Source of the DNA: Micromonospora cabrerizensis
GTDB lineage: Bacteria > Actinomycetota > Actinomycetes > Mycobacteriales > Micromonosporaceae
Reading direction: 5' to 3'
Assembly (NCBI RefSeq): GCF_022230955.1
Contig: NZ_JAKKFI010000042.1
Location: 1 to 54,199 of the forward strand
DNA length: 54,199 nt
The number at the start of each line of letters is the position of its first letter. Positions within the stretch are counted from its first letter, which is position 1. The notes under the pieces are model-generated. The model was given only the letters and a program-made list of their open reading frames with translations, had not been told where the DNA came from and ran no database searches. The translations under genes and the position numbers were made by a program. Below are positions 1 to 8,219 of this stretch, in pieces.

Positions 1-95
1 CCGGGGCCGGGGCCGGGGCCGGCCGAGCCGAGCCGGGGCGGGGCGGGGCGGGGCGGGGCGGGGCCGGGCAGGCAAGGGCAGGGGCAGGGGCGGCG
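1..95. repeat. G-rich low-complexity tract
   Basis: About 95 bp of almost pure G and C built from short repeats: three CCGGGG units at the left edge, then about six GGGGC units, then GGGCAG-like units. Runs of four G separated by single C match the general G-quadruplex pattern on the + strand. It lies just past the stop codon of the minus-strand DUF2795 gene, so it would be transcribed as C-rich RNA if that transcript continues. No gene is visible here, and the window edge may cut the tract. Confidence 0.7.
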
Positions 96-106
96 TTGGG
101 GGCAGG

Positions 107-298
107 TCAGGAGAGGGTGGTCAGGGCGGCGCTCAGTTCGTCCGGTGAGTCGAACTGGTCCGCCGGCAACGCCTGCAACATCTGCAACATCGCCGTGCTG
201 GCCCCGTTCTCCTGGCCCCAGCGGATCAGGTCCTCCCGGGAGACCGGGTAGTCGAGCCCGGCCAGGTACTCCTGCAACTGAACGCCGGTGACGGTCAT
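107..298 (-). CDS. DUF2795 family small protein
   Basis: A 63-residue acidic protein with ATG start. The layout (VTGVQLQEYLAGLDYPVSREDL, then an alternation of short helices ending in a Leu-rich tail) matches the small actinobacterial DUF2795 family, whose members are usually 60-130 residues. There is no signal peptide or membrane segment. The molecular role of the family is not established. It is divergent from the erythromycin-esterase-like gene, with about 130 bp between the two starts, enough for two promoters. The family call rests on sequence pattern only. Confidence 0.75.
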   Translation of the reverse strand: MTVTGVQLQEYLAGLDYPVSREDLIRWGQENGASTAMLQMLQALPADQFDSPDELSAALTTLS

Positions 299-426
299 GC
301 CGTCCGGCTACCCGCTCGCTGTGGCCGTACACCGGCTCGGTTGGCACGCCCGGCGGCCCGGCGGCCGGCGTGTCGGCCCACGGCGCGCCCACGGTTTGCC
401 GCAACGGCGGCGGGGTAGCCGCTGGC

Positions 427-1683
427 ATGCTGGTTCAGCGGCTCGGCGCGCCGAGCGACTTCGACCCGTTGCTGGAGCGCGTTCGGGACGCCCGGGTGGT
501 GATGATCGGAGAGTCCACCCACGGCAGTTACGACTACTACCGGCTGCGTGAGCAGCTCACCCGCCGGTTGATCGCGGAGTGCGGGTTCTCCTTCGTGGCG
601 GTGGAGGGTGACTGGCCGGACTGCGACCGGGTGCACCGCTCGGTGACCGCCTCGCCGGGTGGCGCCCTCGAACCGCAGCTCGCATTGGAGCAGTTCGAGC
701 GGTGGCCGACCTGGATGTGGGCCAACGCCGAGGTGGCCCGGTTCGCCAGTTGGCTGCGGGCCTGGAACGTGGAGCGGCCGGAGGATCAACGGGCCGGGTT
801 CCACGGGCTCGACGTGTACAGCCTCTGGGAGTCGATGCAGGCGATCTTCGACTACCTGGGGGAGGAGGACCCGACGTCGCTGGAGGCGGCGCAGGACGCG
901 TACCGCTGTTTCGAGCCGTACGGCAAGAGGGTCGAGGAGTATGGCGCGGCCAGCCGGTTCGTCTCCGCCCGTTGCGAGGAGGAGGTGGTCCGGCTGCTCG
1001 CCCGGACCCGCGAACACGCCCTCTCCGATGGTCCGGATCGCTTCTCGGCCTGGCAGAACGCGGAGGTGGTGGCCGGCGCGGAGCGGTACTACCGGGCGAT
1101 GGTGGCCGGCGGGCCGGACTCGTGGAACATCCGCGACACCCACATGCAGGACACTCTGGACCGGCTGCTGGACCGGTACGGGCCGGACGCCCGGGGGGTC
1201 GTCTGGGCCCACAACACGCACGTCGGGGATGCCCGGGCCACCGACATGGCCGCCGACGGGATGGTCAACATCGGTCAGTTGGCCCGGGAACGGCACGGCG
1301 ACGACGCGGTGGCCCTGATCGGCTTCGGCAGCTATCGGGGCACGGTGATCGCCGCTCCCCGCTGGGGTTCGCCCGCCGAGGCGATGGTGGTGCCTCCGGC
1401 GCGGGAAGGGTCGGTCGAGCGGCGGCTGCACGAGCTGATGCCGGAGCGGGCGGTCCTGATCTTCGGCGGGGACGACCAGCCGGGCTGGGTCACCGACACG
1501 GTGGACCACCGGGCGATCGGGGTCGTCTACGACCCGTCCTTCGAGTCCTGGGGCAACTACGTGCCGACGCGGCTCGGCGACCGGTACGACGCCTTCATCT
1601 GGTGCGACGAGACGACGGCCCTGCACCCGCTGCCGGTCCCGGCCGCCCCCGGCGAGATGGAAACGTACCCGGCCGGGGTCTGA
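427..1683 (+). CDS. Erythromycin esterase family protein
   Basis: A 418-residue cytoplasmic protein of the erythromycin esterase superfamily (Pfam PF05139), which includes macrolide-hydrolysing Ere enzymes and many members of unknown substrate. The GESTHG motif at residues 28-33 carries the conserved Glu and His. A second conserved block, HNTHVGDAR at about 262-270, carries further active-site His residues. An upstream GTG at 370 is in frame, but its extra 19 residues do not resemble the family, so ATG 427 is preferred. Macrolide resistance is possible but not shown; many actinobacterial homologues sit in non-macrolide contexts. The next gene is convergent. Confidence 0.88.
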   Translation: MLVQRLGAPSDFDPLLERVRDARVVMIGESTHGSYDYYRLREQLTRRLIAECGFSFVAVEGDWPDCDRVHRSVTASPGGALEPQLALEQFERWPTWMWANAEVARFASWLRAWNVERPEDQRAGFHGLDVYSLWESMQAIFDYLGEEDPTSLEAAQDAYRCFEPYGKRVEEYGAASRFVSARCEEEVVRLLARTREHALSDGPDRFSAWQNAEVVAGAERYYRAMVAGGPDSWNIRDTHMQDTLDRLLDRYGPDARGVVWAHNTHVGDARATDMAADGMVNIGQLARERHGDDAVALIGFGSYRGTVIAAPRWGSPAEAMVVPPAREGSVERRLHELMPERAVLIFGGDDQPGWVTDTVDHRAIGVVYDPSFESWGNYVPTRLGDRYDAFIWCDETTALHPLPVPAAPGEMETYPAGV

Positions 1684-1700
1684 CCCGGCCCGGTCTCGCC

Positions 1701-1769
1701 GATCCTGGAGTTGTGGTGCCGGACCAAGGCCCCGGACCGGGGCAAGGCAGGCACCACAACTCCATGATC
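1701..1769. repeat. Long inverted repeat between convergent genes
   Basis: Perfect 15-bp arms at 1706-1720 and 1750-1764, extended to 20 bp with one mismatch by GATC at 1701-1704 and 1766-1769. The 29-bp loop is GC-rich and self-complementary. It lies between the convergent stops of the esterase-like gene (1683) and the MMPL gene (1783), so it can act as a bidirectional terminator. There is no clear T-run. The non-canonical arm sequence suggests it could also be a dispersed palindromic repeat. Confidence 0.75.
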
Positions 1770-1782
1770 GACCGGGTGGGCG

Positions 1783-3984
1783 TCAGACCCTGGCGGGGGT
1801 ACGGTCCTCCAGGTGCTCGCGGAGGCCCTCGCCCTCGATGTCCACGTTGGGCAGGGCGCGGTTGAGCCAGCGGGGGAGCCACCAGGCGCGGTCGCCGAGC
1901 AGGGACATGACCGCCGGCACGATGGTCATCCGGACCACGAACGCGTCGATGGCCACGCCGATGGCGAGCGCGAAGCCCATCGACTTGATGATCGGGTCGT
2001 CGAGGAACACGAAGCCGCCGAAGACGGACATCATGATCAGCGCGGCGGCGGTGACCACCCGGGCACCGTGGCCCATGCCGCTGATCGTGGCCTCACGTGC
2101 GGTGTCGCCGTGCACGAAGTCCTCCCGCATCCGGGAGACCAGGAACACCTCGTAGTCCATGGCCAGCCCGAACAGGATGCCGATCAGCAGGATGGGCAGG
2201 AAGCTGACCAGCGGTGCCGGCGTGTCCAGACCGACCAGGTCGGCGAGGTGGCCCTGCTGGAAGATCGCCACCGTGATGCCGAACGTGGCGGCCACCGTGA
2301 GCAGGAAGCCCAGCGCCGCCTTGAGCGGCACGAGCAGCGAGCGGAACACCAGCATCAGCAGCAGCACCGAGAGCCCGACGACCAGCAGCAGGTAGATCGG
2401 CAGCGCGTCGGACAGCTTCTCCGAGACGTCGATCCCAATCGCGGTGGCACCGGTGAGCAGCACCTCGGCGCCCTGGACCCCGCCGACCGCGTCGCGGACG
2501 TCGTGCACCAGGGTCTCGGTGGCCTCGTCGGTCGGGCCGGTCTTCGGCACCACGCCGAGCAGCGCGGTCCGGCCGTCCGGGCTCAGCTGAGGCGGCGCCA
2601 CCGCGAGGACGTTCTCGGTGCGCTGGATCATCGCGGTCACCTGCGGCACCGCAGCAGCGGTCGCCTGCGCGTCGTCGCCCGCCACGACCACTGCCAGCCG
2701 GCCGGTGAAGCCCGGGCCGAAGCCCTCGGTGGTCAGGTCACTCGCCACCCGGGCCGGTGAGCCCACCGTCGCCGTGCTGGCGTCCGGCAGGGCCAGCCGC
2801 ATGTCCGGCGTGGGCAGCGCGAGCAGGCCCAGGCCGAGCAGCGAGACCAGGATGACCGGCACCCGGAAGCGGATGACGAACCGCGCCCAGCGGAAGCCGA
2901 ATCCGGAGCGGTCCTCGGCCGGCACCGTCTCTTCGCCCACCGGCTCGCTCGGTGCGGCGGCGTCGACCGTCGAGCGCAGGCGGCGCGGGAGAACCCGGTT
3001 GCCGGCGAAGCCGAGCAGTGCGGGCTGGAGGGTGATCGCCACGAGCACGGCGATGGTGACCGTGCCGGCGGCGGCGAGACCCATCACGGTGAGGAACGGG
3101 ATGTTCACCACGGCCAGGCCGGCGAGGGCGATGACCACTGTGGCGCCCGCGAAGACCACGGCGGAGCCGGCGGTGCCCACCGCCCGGCCGACCGCCTCCT
3201 CCGGGGAGAGGCCTTCGAGCAGGTTCTGTCGATGCCGGGAGGTGATGAACAACGAGTAGTCGATACCGACGGCGAGGCCGAGCATCAGCGCCAGGATCGG
3301 CGCGGTGCTGGTCAACTCGATGACGCCGCTCAGCGCGAACAGGCCGGCCATGCCGACGCCCACGCCGATCAGCGCGTTGAGCATGGTCATTCCGGCGGCG
3401 ACCAGTGAACCGAAGGTGATGATCAGGACGATCGCGGCGACCAGTACGCCGAGCGCCTCGGTGGAGCCGATCTCCGGCTCACCACCCAGCACCTCGCCAC
3501 CCGGGGCGACCTGCCAGCCCTTGGCCTCGGCGGCAGCGCCGACCTCCTCGTACGCGGTGCGCTGCTCGTCGGTCACCTCGTCGCCGCCGCTGGCGAACTG
3601 GACCTGGACCAGCGCGTACCGGCCGTTGGGTGAGACCGCGCCGACCTGGAGCGGGTTGACCGCCCCGACCACGCCGGGCAGTGTCGAGGCCTCCTGGACC
3701 AGCTCCTGCACCACGGCCTGGCCCTCGGGGGTGGCCAGTTGGCCGTCGGCCGGTGCCTTGACCGCGATGGTGCCGGTCGCGCCGCTGGCCGCGGGGAACT
3801 GCGCGCTGAGCAGGTCGAGTGCGCGCTGGCTCTCGGTGCCGGGCATGGTGAAGTTGCTCGCCGTCGGGCCGCGCAGGGTCGCCGCGGCCAGGCCGGCGAC
3901 GACGAGTACGACGAGCCAGAGCGCGACGACGAGCCGTCGCCGGCGCAACGCGCCCCGGCCGAGCCGGTAGAGCAGGGTGGCCAT
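1783..3984 (-). CDS. MMPL family RND transporter
   Basis: A 733-residue integral membrane exporter of the MMPL branch of the RND superfamily, which in actinobacteria moves lipids, glycolipids or drugs using the proton gradient. The N-terminus has a basic stretch followed by a membrane segment, then a large extracytoplasmic loop, and this arrangement repeats in the second half. The diagnostic intramembrane motifs are visible: VGIDYSLFITSRHR in the first half and FGLAMDYEVFLVSRMRED in the second. ATG 3984 is chosen because the protein then begins MATLLYRLGRGALRRRR as in homologues; the longer reading frame to 4239 runs through the TetR gene. The start overlaps the TetR stop as TGATG, so translation is probably coupled. 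Confidence 0.95.
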   Translation of the reverse strand: MATLLYRLGRGALRRRRLVVALWLVVLVVAGLAAATLRGPTASNFTMPGTESQRALDLLSAQFPAASGATGTIAVKAPADGQLATPEGQAVVQELVQEASTLPGVVGAVNPLQVGAVSPNGRYALVQVQFASGGDEVTDEQRTAYEEVGAAAEAKGWQVAPGGEVLGGEPEIGSTEALGVLVAAIVLIITFGSLVAAGMTMLNALIGVGVGMAGLFALSGVIELTSTAPILALMLGLAVGIDYSLFITSRHRQNLLEGLSPEEAVGRAVGTAGSAVVFAGATVVIALAGLAVVNIPFLTVMGLAAAGTVTIAVLVAITLQPALLGFAGNRVLPRRLRSTVDAAAPSEPVGEETVPAEDRSGFGFRWARFVIRFRVPVILVSLLGLGLLALPTPDMRLALPDASTATVGSPARVASDLTTEGFGPGFTGRLAVVVAGDDAQATAAAVPQVTAMIQRTENVLAVAPPQLSPDGRTALLGVVPKTGPTDEATETLVHDVRDAVGGVQGAEVLLTGATAIGIDVSEKLSDALPIYLLLVVGLSVLLLMLVFRSLLVPLKAALGFLLTVAATFGITVAIFQQGHLADLVGLDTPAPLVSFLPILLIGILFGLAMDYEVFLVSRMREDFVHGDTAREATISGMGHGARVVTAAALIMMSVFGGFVFLDDPIIKSMGFALAIGVAIDAFVVRMTIVPAVMSLLGDRAWWLPRWLNRALPNVDIEGEGLREHLEDRTPARV

Positions 3985-4571
3985 CAGGAGTCCTTGTCCT
4001 CGGTCGTGGGTGGTTGGGGCAGGGGTGCGTCGACGGGTTCGACGGCCCGCCGGACGAGGGTGAGCAGGGCGGAGCGCAGGTCGTCGTCGGTGATGTCGGC
4101 GAACTCGCCGCACGCCTCGGAGATTCCGGCGAGCAGCACCAGCGCGGCGATCCGCGCCGCGGGCCGCTCGGAGTGCCCGGCCAGCGCGTCCCGCAGCCGG
4201 TCGGAGATCTGCTGGATGTGTGCGAAGGCCGGCTGGCACAGCAGCTCCGGGAACTCGCCGCGTAGCACCGCGATCTCCCGCCGGAACCGGACCGCGAGGT
4301 CGACGAAGCCCTGTGCGGCGAACTCCTGCGCTGCCGCTCCGGTCAGGCCGGTGAGTCGGTCGTCGAGGTCCCGCAGCACGCCGATCGCCGGAGCCATCAG
4401 CTCGGCCAGCAGGGCTTCCTTGTTGGCGAAGTGGTAGAGCACGGTGGCCTTGGAGCAGCCGACCTCTCGGGCGATGTCCTGCAGGGAGGTGCCCCGGTAG
4501 CCGGTCACCGTGAACTGCCGCGCCGCTGCGGCGAGGATCTCGCCGTGCGTGTCGGACACCGCTCTGACCAT
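3984..4571 (-). CDS. TetR family transcriptional repressor
   Basis: A 195-residue regulator with an N-terminal TetR helix-turn-helix (about residues 10-55; GYRGTSLQDIAREVGCSKATVLYHFANKEALL) and a helical C-terminal ligand-binding half. It is the first gene of an operon with the MMPL exporter, whose ATG overlaps this stop codon by one base. Two perfect palindromic operators lie just upstream (4602-4636), so autoregulation and control of the exporter are strongly implied. The inducing ligand cannot be read from sequence; by analogy it is likely a substrate of the exporter. Confidence 0.95.
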   Translation of the reverse strand: MVRAVSDTHGEILAAAARQFTVTGYRGTSLQDIAREVGCSKATVLYHFANKEALLAELMAPAIGVLRDLDDRLTGLTGAAAQEFAAQGFVDLAVRFRREIAVLRGEFPELLCQPAFAHIQQISDRLRDALAGHSERPAARIAALVLLAGISEACGEFADITDDDLRSALLTLVRRAVEPVDAPLPQPPTTEDKDS

Positions 4572-4601
4572 GGTCGGCCCACCTCCCGTAAACCAGGATG
4601 C

Positions 4602-4636
4602 CTGACCGATCGGTCAGACCCTGACCGATCGGTCAG
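4602..4636. promoter_or_regulatory. Two tandem perfect TetR operators
   Basis: The 16-bp palindrome CTGACCGATCGGTCAG occurs twice, at 4602-4617 and 4621-4636, with identical sequence and a 19-bp centre-to-centre distance. The first begins 30 bp upstream of the TetR start. TGACCGATCGGTCA-type palindromes are typical operators of TetR regulators. Two sites nearly two helical turns apart could bind two dimers on the same DNA region. This site most likely represses the TetR-MMPL operon. Confidence 0.92.
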
Positions 4637-4672
4637 AGAGAAGCGGTGGCGTTCACCACACCTGGGTCGGGT

Positions 4673-5104
4673 TTATCCGGCGTGCTCGGCGTCGTACCTG
4701 GTCCGCGCCTCGGCGATGGCCCGGCGGTGCCGCTCGGCCCAGCTGGTGAGCGCCACCAGCGACTCGTAGAGCTCCAACGCCATCGGGGTCGCCTTGTACT
4801 CGACCTTGGGTGGGACGGTCGGATAGACCGTGCGGTGCAGCAGGCCGTCACGTTCCAGGTTGCGCAGGGTCAGTGTGAGCATCCGCCGGCTGATCCCCTC
4901 GACGTGCCGCTCCAACTCGGTGAAGCGCACCGGGCCGTGTGAGGCGGACACCAGGATGCTGATGCTCCACTTGCCGCCGACCCGGTCCAGCACCTCGCGG
5001 ACGGTGCACGCGCGGGCCTGCCCCTCGGTGAACGGAACGTTCCCTGGCGCGCAGGTCACCTCGGCCTCCACCTGCGCGGACACATCGCTGTTCCTCTGGG
5101 ACAC
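4673..5104 (-). CDS. HxlR family transcriptional regulator
   Basis: A 143-residue winged-helix regulator with GTG start. It shows the HxlR core: a Cys near residue 33, then VGGKWSISILVSASHGPVRFTELERHVEGISRRMLTLTLRNLERDGLL, a DNA-binding helix and wing, followed by a C-terminal dimerisation helix. It is divergent from the MFS exporter at 5182, with a 77-bp shared intergenic region, the usual arrangement for an HxlR regulator controlling its neighbour. The Cys near the N-terminus may sense redox or electrophile stress as in some relatives, but that is inference. Confidence 0.93.
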   Translation of the reverse strand: MSQRNSDVSAQVEAEVTCAPGNVPFTEGQARACTVREVLDRVGGKWSISILVSASHGPVRFTELERHVEGISRRMLTLTLRNLERDGLLHRTVYPTVPPKVEYKATPMALELYESLVALTSWAERHRRAIAEARTRYDAEHAG

Positions 5105-5181
5105 AACAGTGCCTCCTTCCGCTCCGGCTCATGGTCACAGACGATGACCTCGGTAACAAACGGTGCACCAAGGAGGGTCCC

Positions 5182-6666
5182 ATGGACCGTGTCGTCCCGT
5201 CCCGCTGGCCAGCGCTGCTGGTGCTCTGCGCCGGCAGCCTGATGATCATCCTGGACGGCAGCGTGGTCGCGGTGGCACTGCCCGCTGTGCAACGCGACCT
5301 GGGCTTCACCGCCGCCGGCCTGGCGTGGGTGGTCAACGCGTACCTGGTCGCGTTCGGTGGGCTGCTCCTGCTGGCCGGCCGCCTCGGCGACCTGCTCGGC
5401 CGGCGGCGGGTCTTCCTGGCCGGCGTCGCGCTGTTCACCCTGGCCTCGCTGGCCTGCGCGGTCGCCACCGGGCCGGCGTTGCTGGTCGCCGCGCGCTTCG
5501 GTCAGGGCGTCGGCGGTGCGCTGGCCATGGCGGTCAGCCTCGGCATGATCGTCCGGCTCTATCCCGAGGCGGCCGAGCGGGCCCGTGCGATCGCCGTGTT
5601 CAGCTTCACCGGCGCGGCCGGCGCGTCGATCGGTACGGTCGCCGGCGGGGTGCTCACCGAGGCTGCCGGCTGGCGCTCGATCTTCCTGGTCAACCTGCCG
5701 ATCGGGGCGGTCATCCTGCTTGCCGCCGTCCGCCGCCTCCCCGCCGAACGGGGCATCGGCCTGCGATCCGGCCTCGACCTGCCCGGCGCGCTGCTTGCCA
5801 CCGGCGGCCTGATGGTCGCCGTGCTGGGCATCGTGGGCACCGCCGAGCACGGCTGGACCAGCCCACGCACCCTCGGTACGGCGGTGCTCGCGGTGCTGCT
5901 GCTCGGCGCTTTCGCCGTACGCCAGCGGGTGGCGACCGTCCCGCTGCTGCCGGCCCGGGTGCTGCGCGTACCGGGCCTGGTCGCGGCGAACACGGTGCAG
6001 TTCCTCATGGTCGCCGCGTACTTCGGCTTCCAGTTCCTGCTGGCCGTGGAGCTGCAACTGGTGCTCGGGCTGGACGCGTCGGCCACCGGCTGGGCGTTCC
6101 TGCCCACCCCGGTGGTGATCGCGGTGGTGTCGCTCGGTGTCGCCGGTCGGCTGATCGCCCGCTGGGGCGCCCGGAGCGTGCTCCTGGCCGGGCTCGGTCT
6201 GGCGACCGTCGGCTTCCTGCTGCTCGCCCGGCTGCCCGCCGACGGTGGCTACGCCGCGGACATACTCCCCGCCATGCTCGTCTTCGGGGTGGCGGGTGGC
6301 CTGACGCTTCCCGCGGTCACCACCCTGGCGATGGCCGGCGCGACCGACACGGACGCCGGGCTCGCCTCCGGCCTCGCCAACACCACCCAGCAGGTCGGCG
6401 GGGCGGTCGGCCTGGCCGTGCTGGCCACCCTGGCCGCCGCTCGCAGCGACGGTCTGCGGGCTTCCGGCTGGGCCGAGACGGCCGCGCTCGCCGGCGGCTA
6501 CCGGACCGCGTTCGCCGTGGCCGCCGGTCTGGTGGTCGCCGCGCTGCTGGTCGCGGTCATGACGCTGCCCCGACAGCCGGCCGGCGTGGTGCCCGACGCC
6601 GGTCCGTCGGGCCCGGTCCGGGCGGGGGCCGGAAATGATCCGCACCGAAGCGCCGCGTCCGGTTGA
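5182..6666 (+). CDS. MFS drug exporter (DHA2-like)
   Basis: A 494-residue transporter with about 14 hydrophobic segments, typical of the DHA2 proton-drug antiporter group. Helix 1 carries the LDGSVVAVALPAV pattern, and the loop after helix 2 has the motif A-type GRLGDLLGRRRVF. ATG 5182 is preferred over an in-frame GTG at 5131 because it follows AAGGAGGG (about 5170-5176) at good spacing and the protein then starts like its relatives. The substrate is unknown. Control by the divergent HxlR protein is likely. Confidence 0.92.
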   Translation: MDRVVPSRWPALLVLCAGSLMIILDGSVVAVALPAVQRDLGFTAAGLAWVVNAYLVAFGGLLLLAGRLGDLLGRRRVFLAGVALFTLASLACAVATGPALLVAARFGQGVGGALAMAVSLGMIVRLYPEAAERARAIAVFSFTGAAGASIGTVAGGVLTEAAGWRSIFLVNLPIGAVILLAAVRRLPAERGIGLRSGLDLPGALLATGGLMVAVLGIVGTAEHGWTSPRTLGTAVLAVLLLGAFAVRQRVATVPLLPARVLRVPGLVAANTVQFLMVAAYFGFQFLLAVELQLVLGLDASATGWAFLPTPVVIAVVSLGVAGRLIARWGARSVLLAGLGLATVGFLLLARLPADGGYAADILPAMLVFGVAGGLTLPAVTTLAMAGATDTDAGLASGLANTTQQVGGAVGLAVLATLAAARSDGLRASGWAETAALAGGYRTAFAVAAGLVVAALLVAVMTLPRQPAGVVPDAGPSGPVRAGAGNDPHRSAASG

Positions 6667-6697
6667 CCGACGGCACTCAGGCCGGGAGGGTGGTCCG

Positions 6698-7657
6698 GTG
6701 AGCGAGGCTGACGAGACCCGGGACGGCGTGGCCCTGACCAACCTGGACCAGCCGTTGTCCGACCGCGACGACGCGACCAAGCGCGACCTGGTCGACTATC
6801 TCGACGCCGTCCACGACCAGATCCTCGCGCAACTGCGGGGTCGACCGCTGTCGGTGATCAGGGTCCGCCCCGGCCAGCCACCGTTCATGCAGAAGAACCT
6901 GCCCCGCTACACGCCGGACTGGGTCCGCCGGGTGCCGGTCTGGGCGGAGGCGTCGCACCGGGAGATCTCGTACGCCCTCTGCGACGACCGCCGCACGCTG
7001 CTCTGGTTCGCCAACCAGCGGGCGGTGGAATACCACCCGACGCTGGCCACCGCGGCGGACCCGCACCGCCCGACCCACCTGGTGCTCGACCTGGACCCGC
7101 CGGAGGGCGACGGGTTCCGCGCGGCGGTCGCCGCCGCCCTGCTGGTCCGCCAGGCGCTCGGCGACGCCGGTCTCGCCGGTGCGGTCAAGACCAGCGGGGC
7201 CAAGGGCGTGCACGTGTTCGTCCCGGTGGCCGGTGAACCCACGGCGGAGGAGTTGGCTGCCGCCACCCGGGCGCTCGCCGTCCGCGCCGAGCGGCTCGAC
7301 CCGGCGCTGGCGACCACGGCGTACATCAAGGAGGACCGGGGTGGCCGGGTCTTCGTGGACGCCACCCGCGCGGGCGGGGCCACCGTGGCCGCCGCGTTCA
7401 GCCCTCGACTGCGACCCGGGATGCCGGTCTCCTTCCCGGTCGACTGGGCCGATCTGACCGAGGTGACTCCGGCCGACTTCACCATCCGGACGGTGCCGTC
7501 GCTGGTCGCCGACGGCGACCCCTGGGCCGCGCTGATGCCGGCCCCGCAGCCGCTCCCCGCCGACCTGGTCGCCGAGGGCCGGACCATCCCGGTGGCCCGG
7601 GTGCAGGCCATGCACGAGGGCAAGCGCCGGGCCCGCGCCCGCCGCGACGCCGGCTGA
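6698..7657 (+). CDS. LigD-type primase-polymerase (PolDom), stand-alone
   Basis: A 319-residue member of the archaeo-eukaryotic primase superfamily equivalent to the polymerase domain of bacterial LigD, which fills and extends broken ends during non-homologous end joining, often with ribonucleotides. Metal-binding acidic residues are visible as LDLDPPEGD (D131, D133) and a later RVFVD (D221). The nucleotide-binding motif KTSGAKGVHVFVP lies at 164-176. GTG 6698 after GGGAGGG is chosen over an ATG at 6635 that overlaps the MFS gene. No ligase or nuclease domain and no Ku gene are present in the window, so partners must lie elsewhere. Confidence 0.9.
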   Translation: MSEADETRDGVALTNLDQPLSDRDDATKRDLVDYLDAVHDQILAQLRGRPLSVIRVRPGQPPFMQKNLPRYTPDWVRRVPVWAEASHREISYALCDDRRTLLWFANQRAVEYHPTLATAADPHRPTHLVLDLDPPEGDGFRAAVAAALLVRQALGDAGLAGAVKTSGAKGVHVFVPVAGEPTAEELAAATRALAVRAERLDPALATTAYIKEDRGGRVFVDATRAGGATVAAAFSPRLRPGMPVSFPVDWADLTEVTPADFTIRTVPSLVADGDPWAALMPAPQPLPADLVAEGRTIPVARVQAMHEGKRRARARRDAG

Positions 7658-7681
7658 CCTGGCCCGTAGGCCCCCGCTGAC

Positions 7682-7700
7682 GCCCGGCGACCGGCCGGGC
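7682..7700 (+). terminator. Possible hairpin terminator after the LigD-type gene
   Basis: GCCCGG at 7682-7687 pairs with CCGGGC at 7695-7700 around a 7-base loop, 25 bp past the polymerase-like stop codon. There is no T-run, so termination is uncertain. A similar GCCCGGCGATCGGC sequence repeats about 35 bp further on. Confidence 0.35.
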
Positions 7701-7764
7701 TCGTTGCCCCGGCTCGCGCCCGGCGATCGGCTGATTGTCGGTGGGTTGTGGCACGATTTCCCAG

Positions 7765-8214
7765 GTGAGCAGCAAACCCGACGCGACCCAGCGACTGGGC
7801 GACCTGGCGCGGCTGCGCCGGGTCCGCGACCGGATCGACCGGGAGTACGCGTCTCCGCTGGACGTCGAGGCGCTCGCCCGTGGCGCGCACATGTCGGCGG
7901 GGCACCTGAGTCGGGAGTTCCGGCTCGCCTATGGCGAATCGCCATACAGCTACCTCATGACGCGACGCATCGAGCGGGCCATGGCGTTGCTGCGTCGTGG
8001 CGACCTCAGCGTCACCGATGTCTGTTTCACGGTCGGCTGTTCGTCGCTGGGCACCTTCAGCACCCGCTTCACCGAGCTGGTGGGCGTGCCGCCCAGCGTC
8101 TACCGGCGTCAGGCGGCGCAGGCGACGGCGGGGATGCCGTCGTGCGTGGCCAAGCAGGTGACCAGACCGATCAGGAATCGAGAAGCGCGGGTCGCGGAGC
8201 CGCAACTAGCGTGA
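7765..8214 (+). CDS. AraC family regulator
   Basis: A 149-residue regulator that is essentially only the AraC DNA-binding domain: two helix-turn-helix motifs (LDVEALARGAHMSAGHLSRE and LSVTDVCFTVGCSSLGTFST), ending with the family signature FTELVGVPPSVYRR. It lacks the usual N-terminal effector domain, so ligand sensing, if any, would be by another protein. GTG 7765 is preferred to TTG 7735 because homology begins just after it. It is the first gene of a tight operon: the VOC gene starts 5 bp after its stop and the UvrA-like gene follows. It probably regulates this operon. Confidence 0.9.
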   Translation: MSSKPDATQRLGDLARLRRVRDRIDREYASPLDVEALARGAHMSAGHLSREFRLAYGESPYSYLMTRRIERAMALLRRGDLSVTDVCFTVGCSSLGTFSTRFTELVGVPPSVYRRQAAQATAGMPSCVAKQVTRPIRNREARVAEPQLA

Positions 8215-8219
8215 CGGCC

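Noticed and set aside
3985..4239. Upstream N-terminal extension of the MMPL gene
   Set aside because: It overlaps the TetR gene out of frame, and the protein homologous to MMPL begins at ATG 3984.
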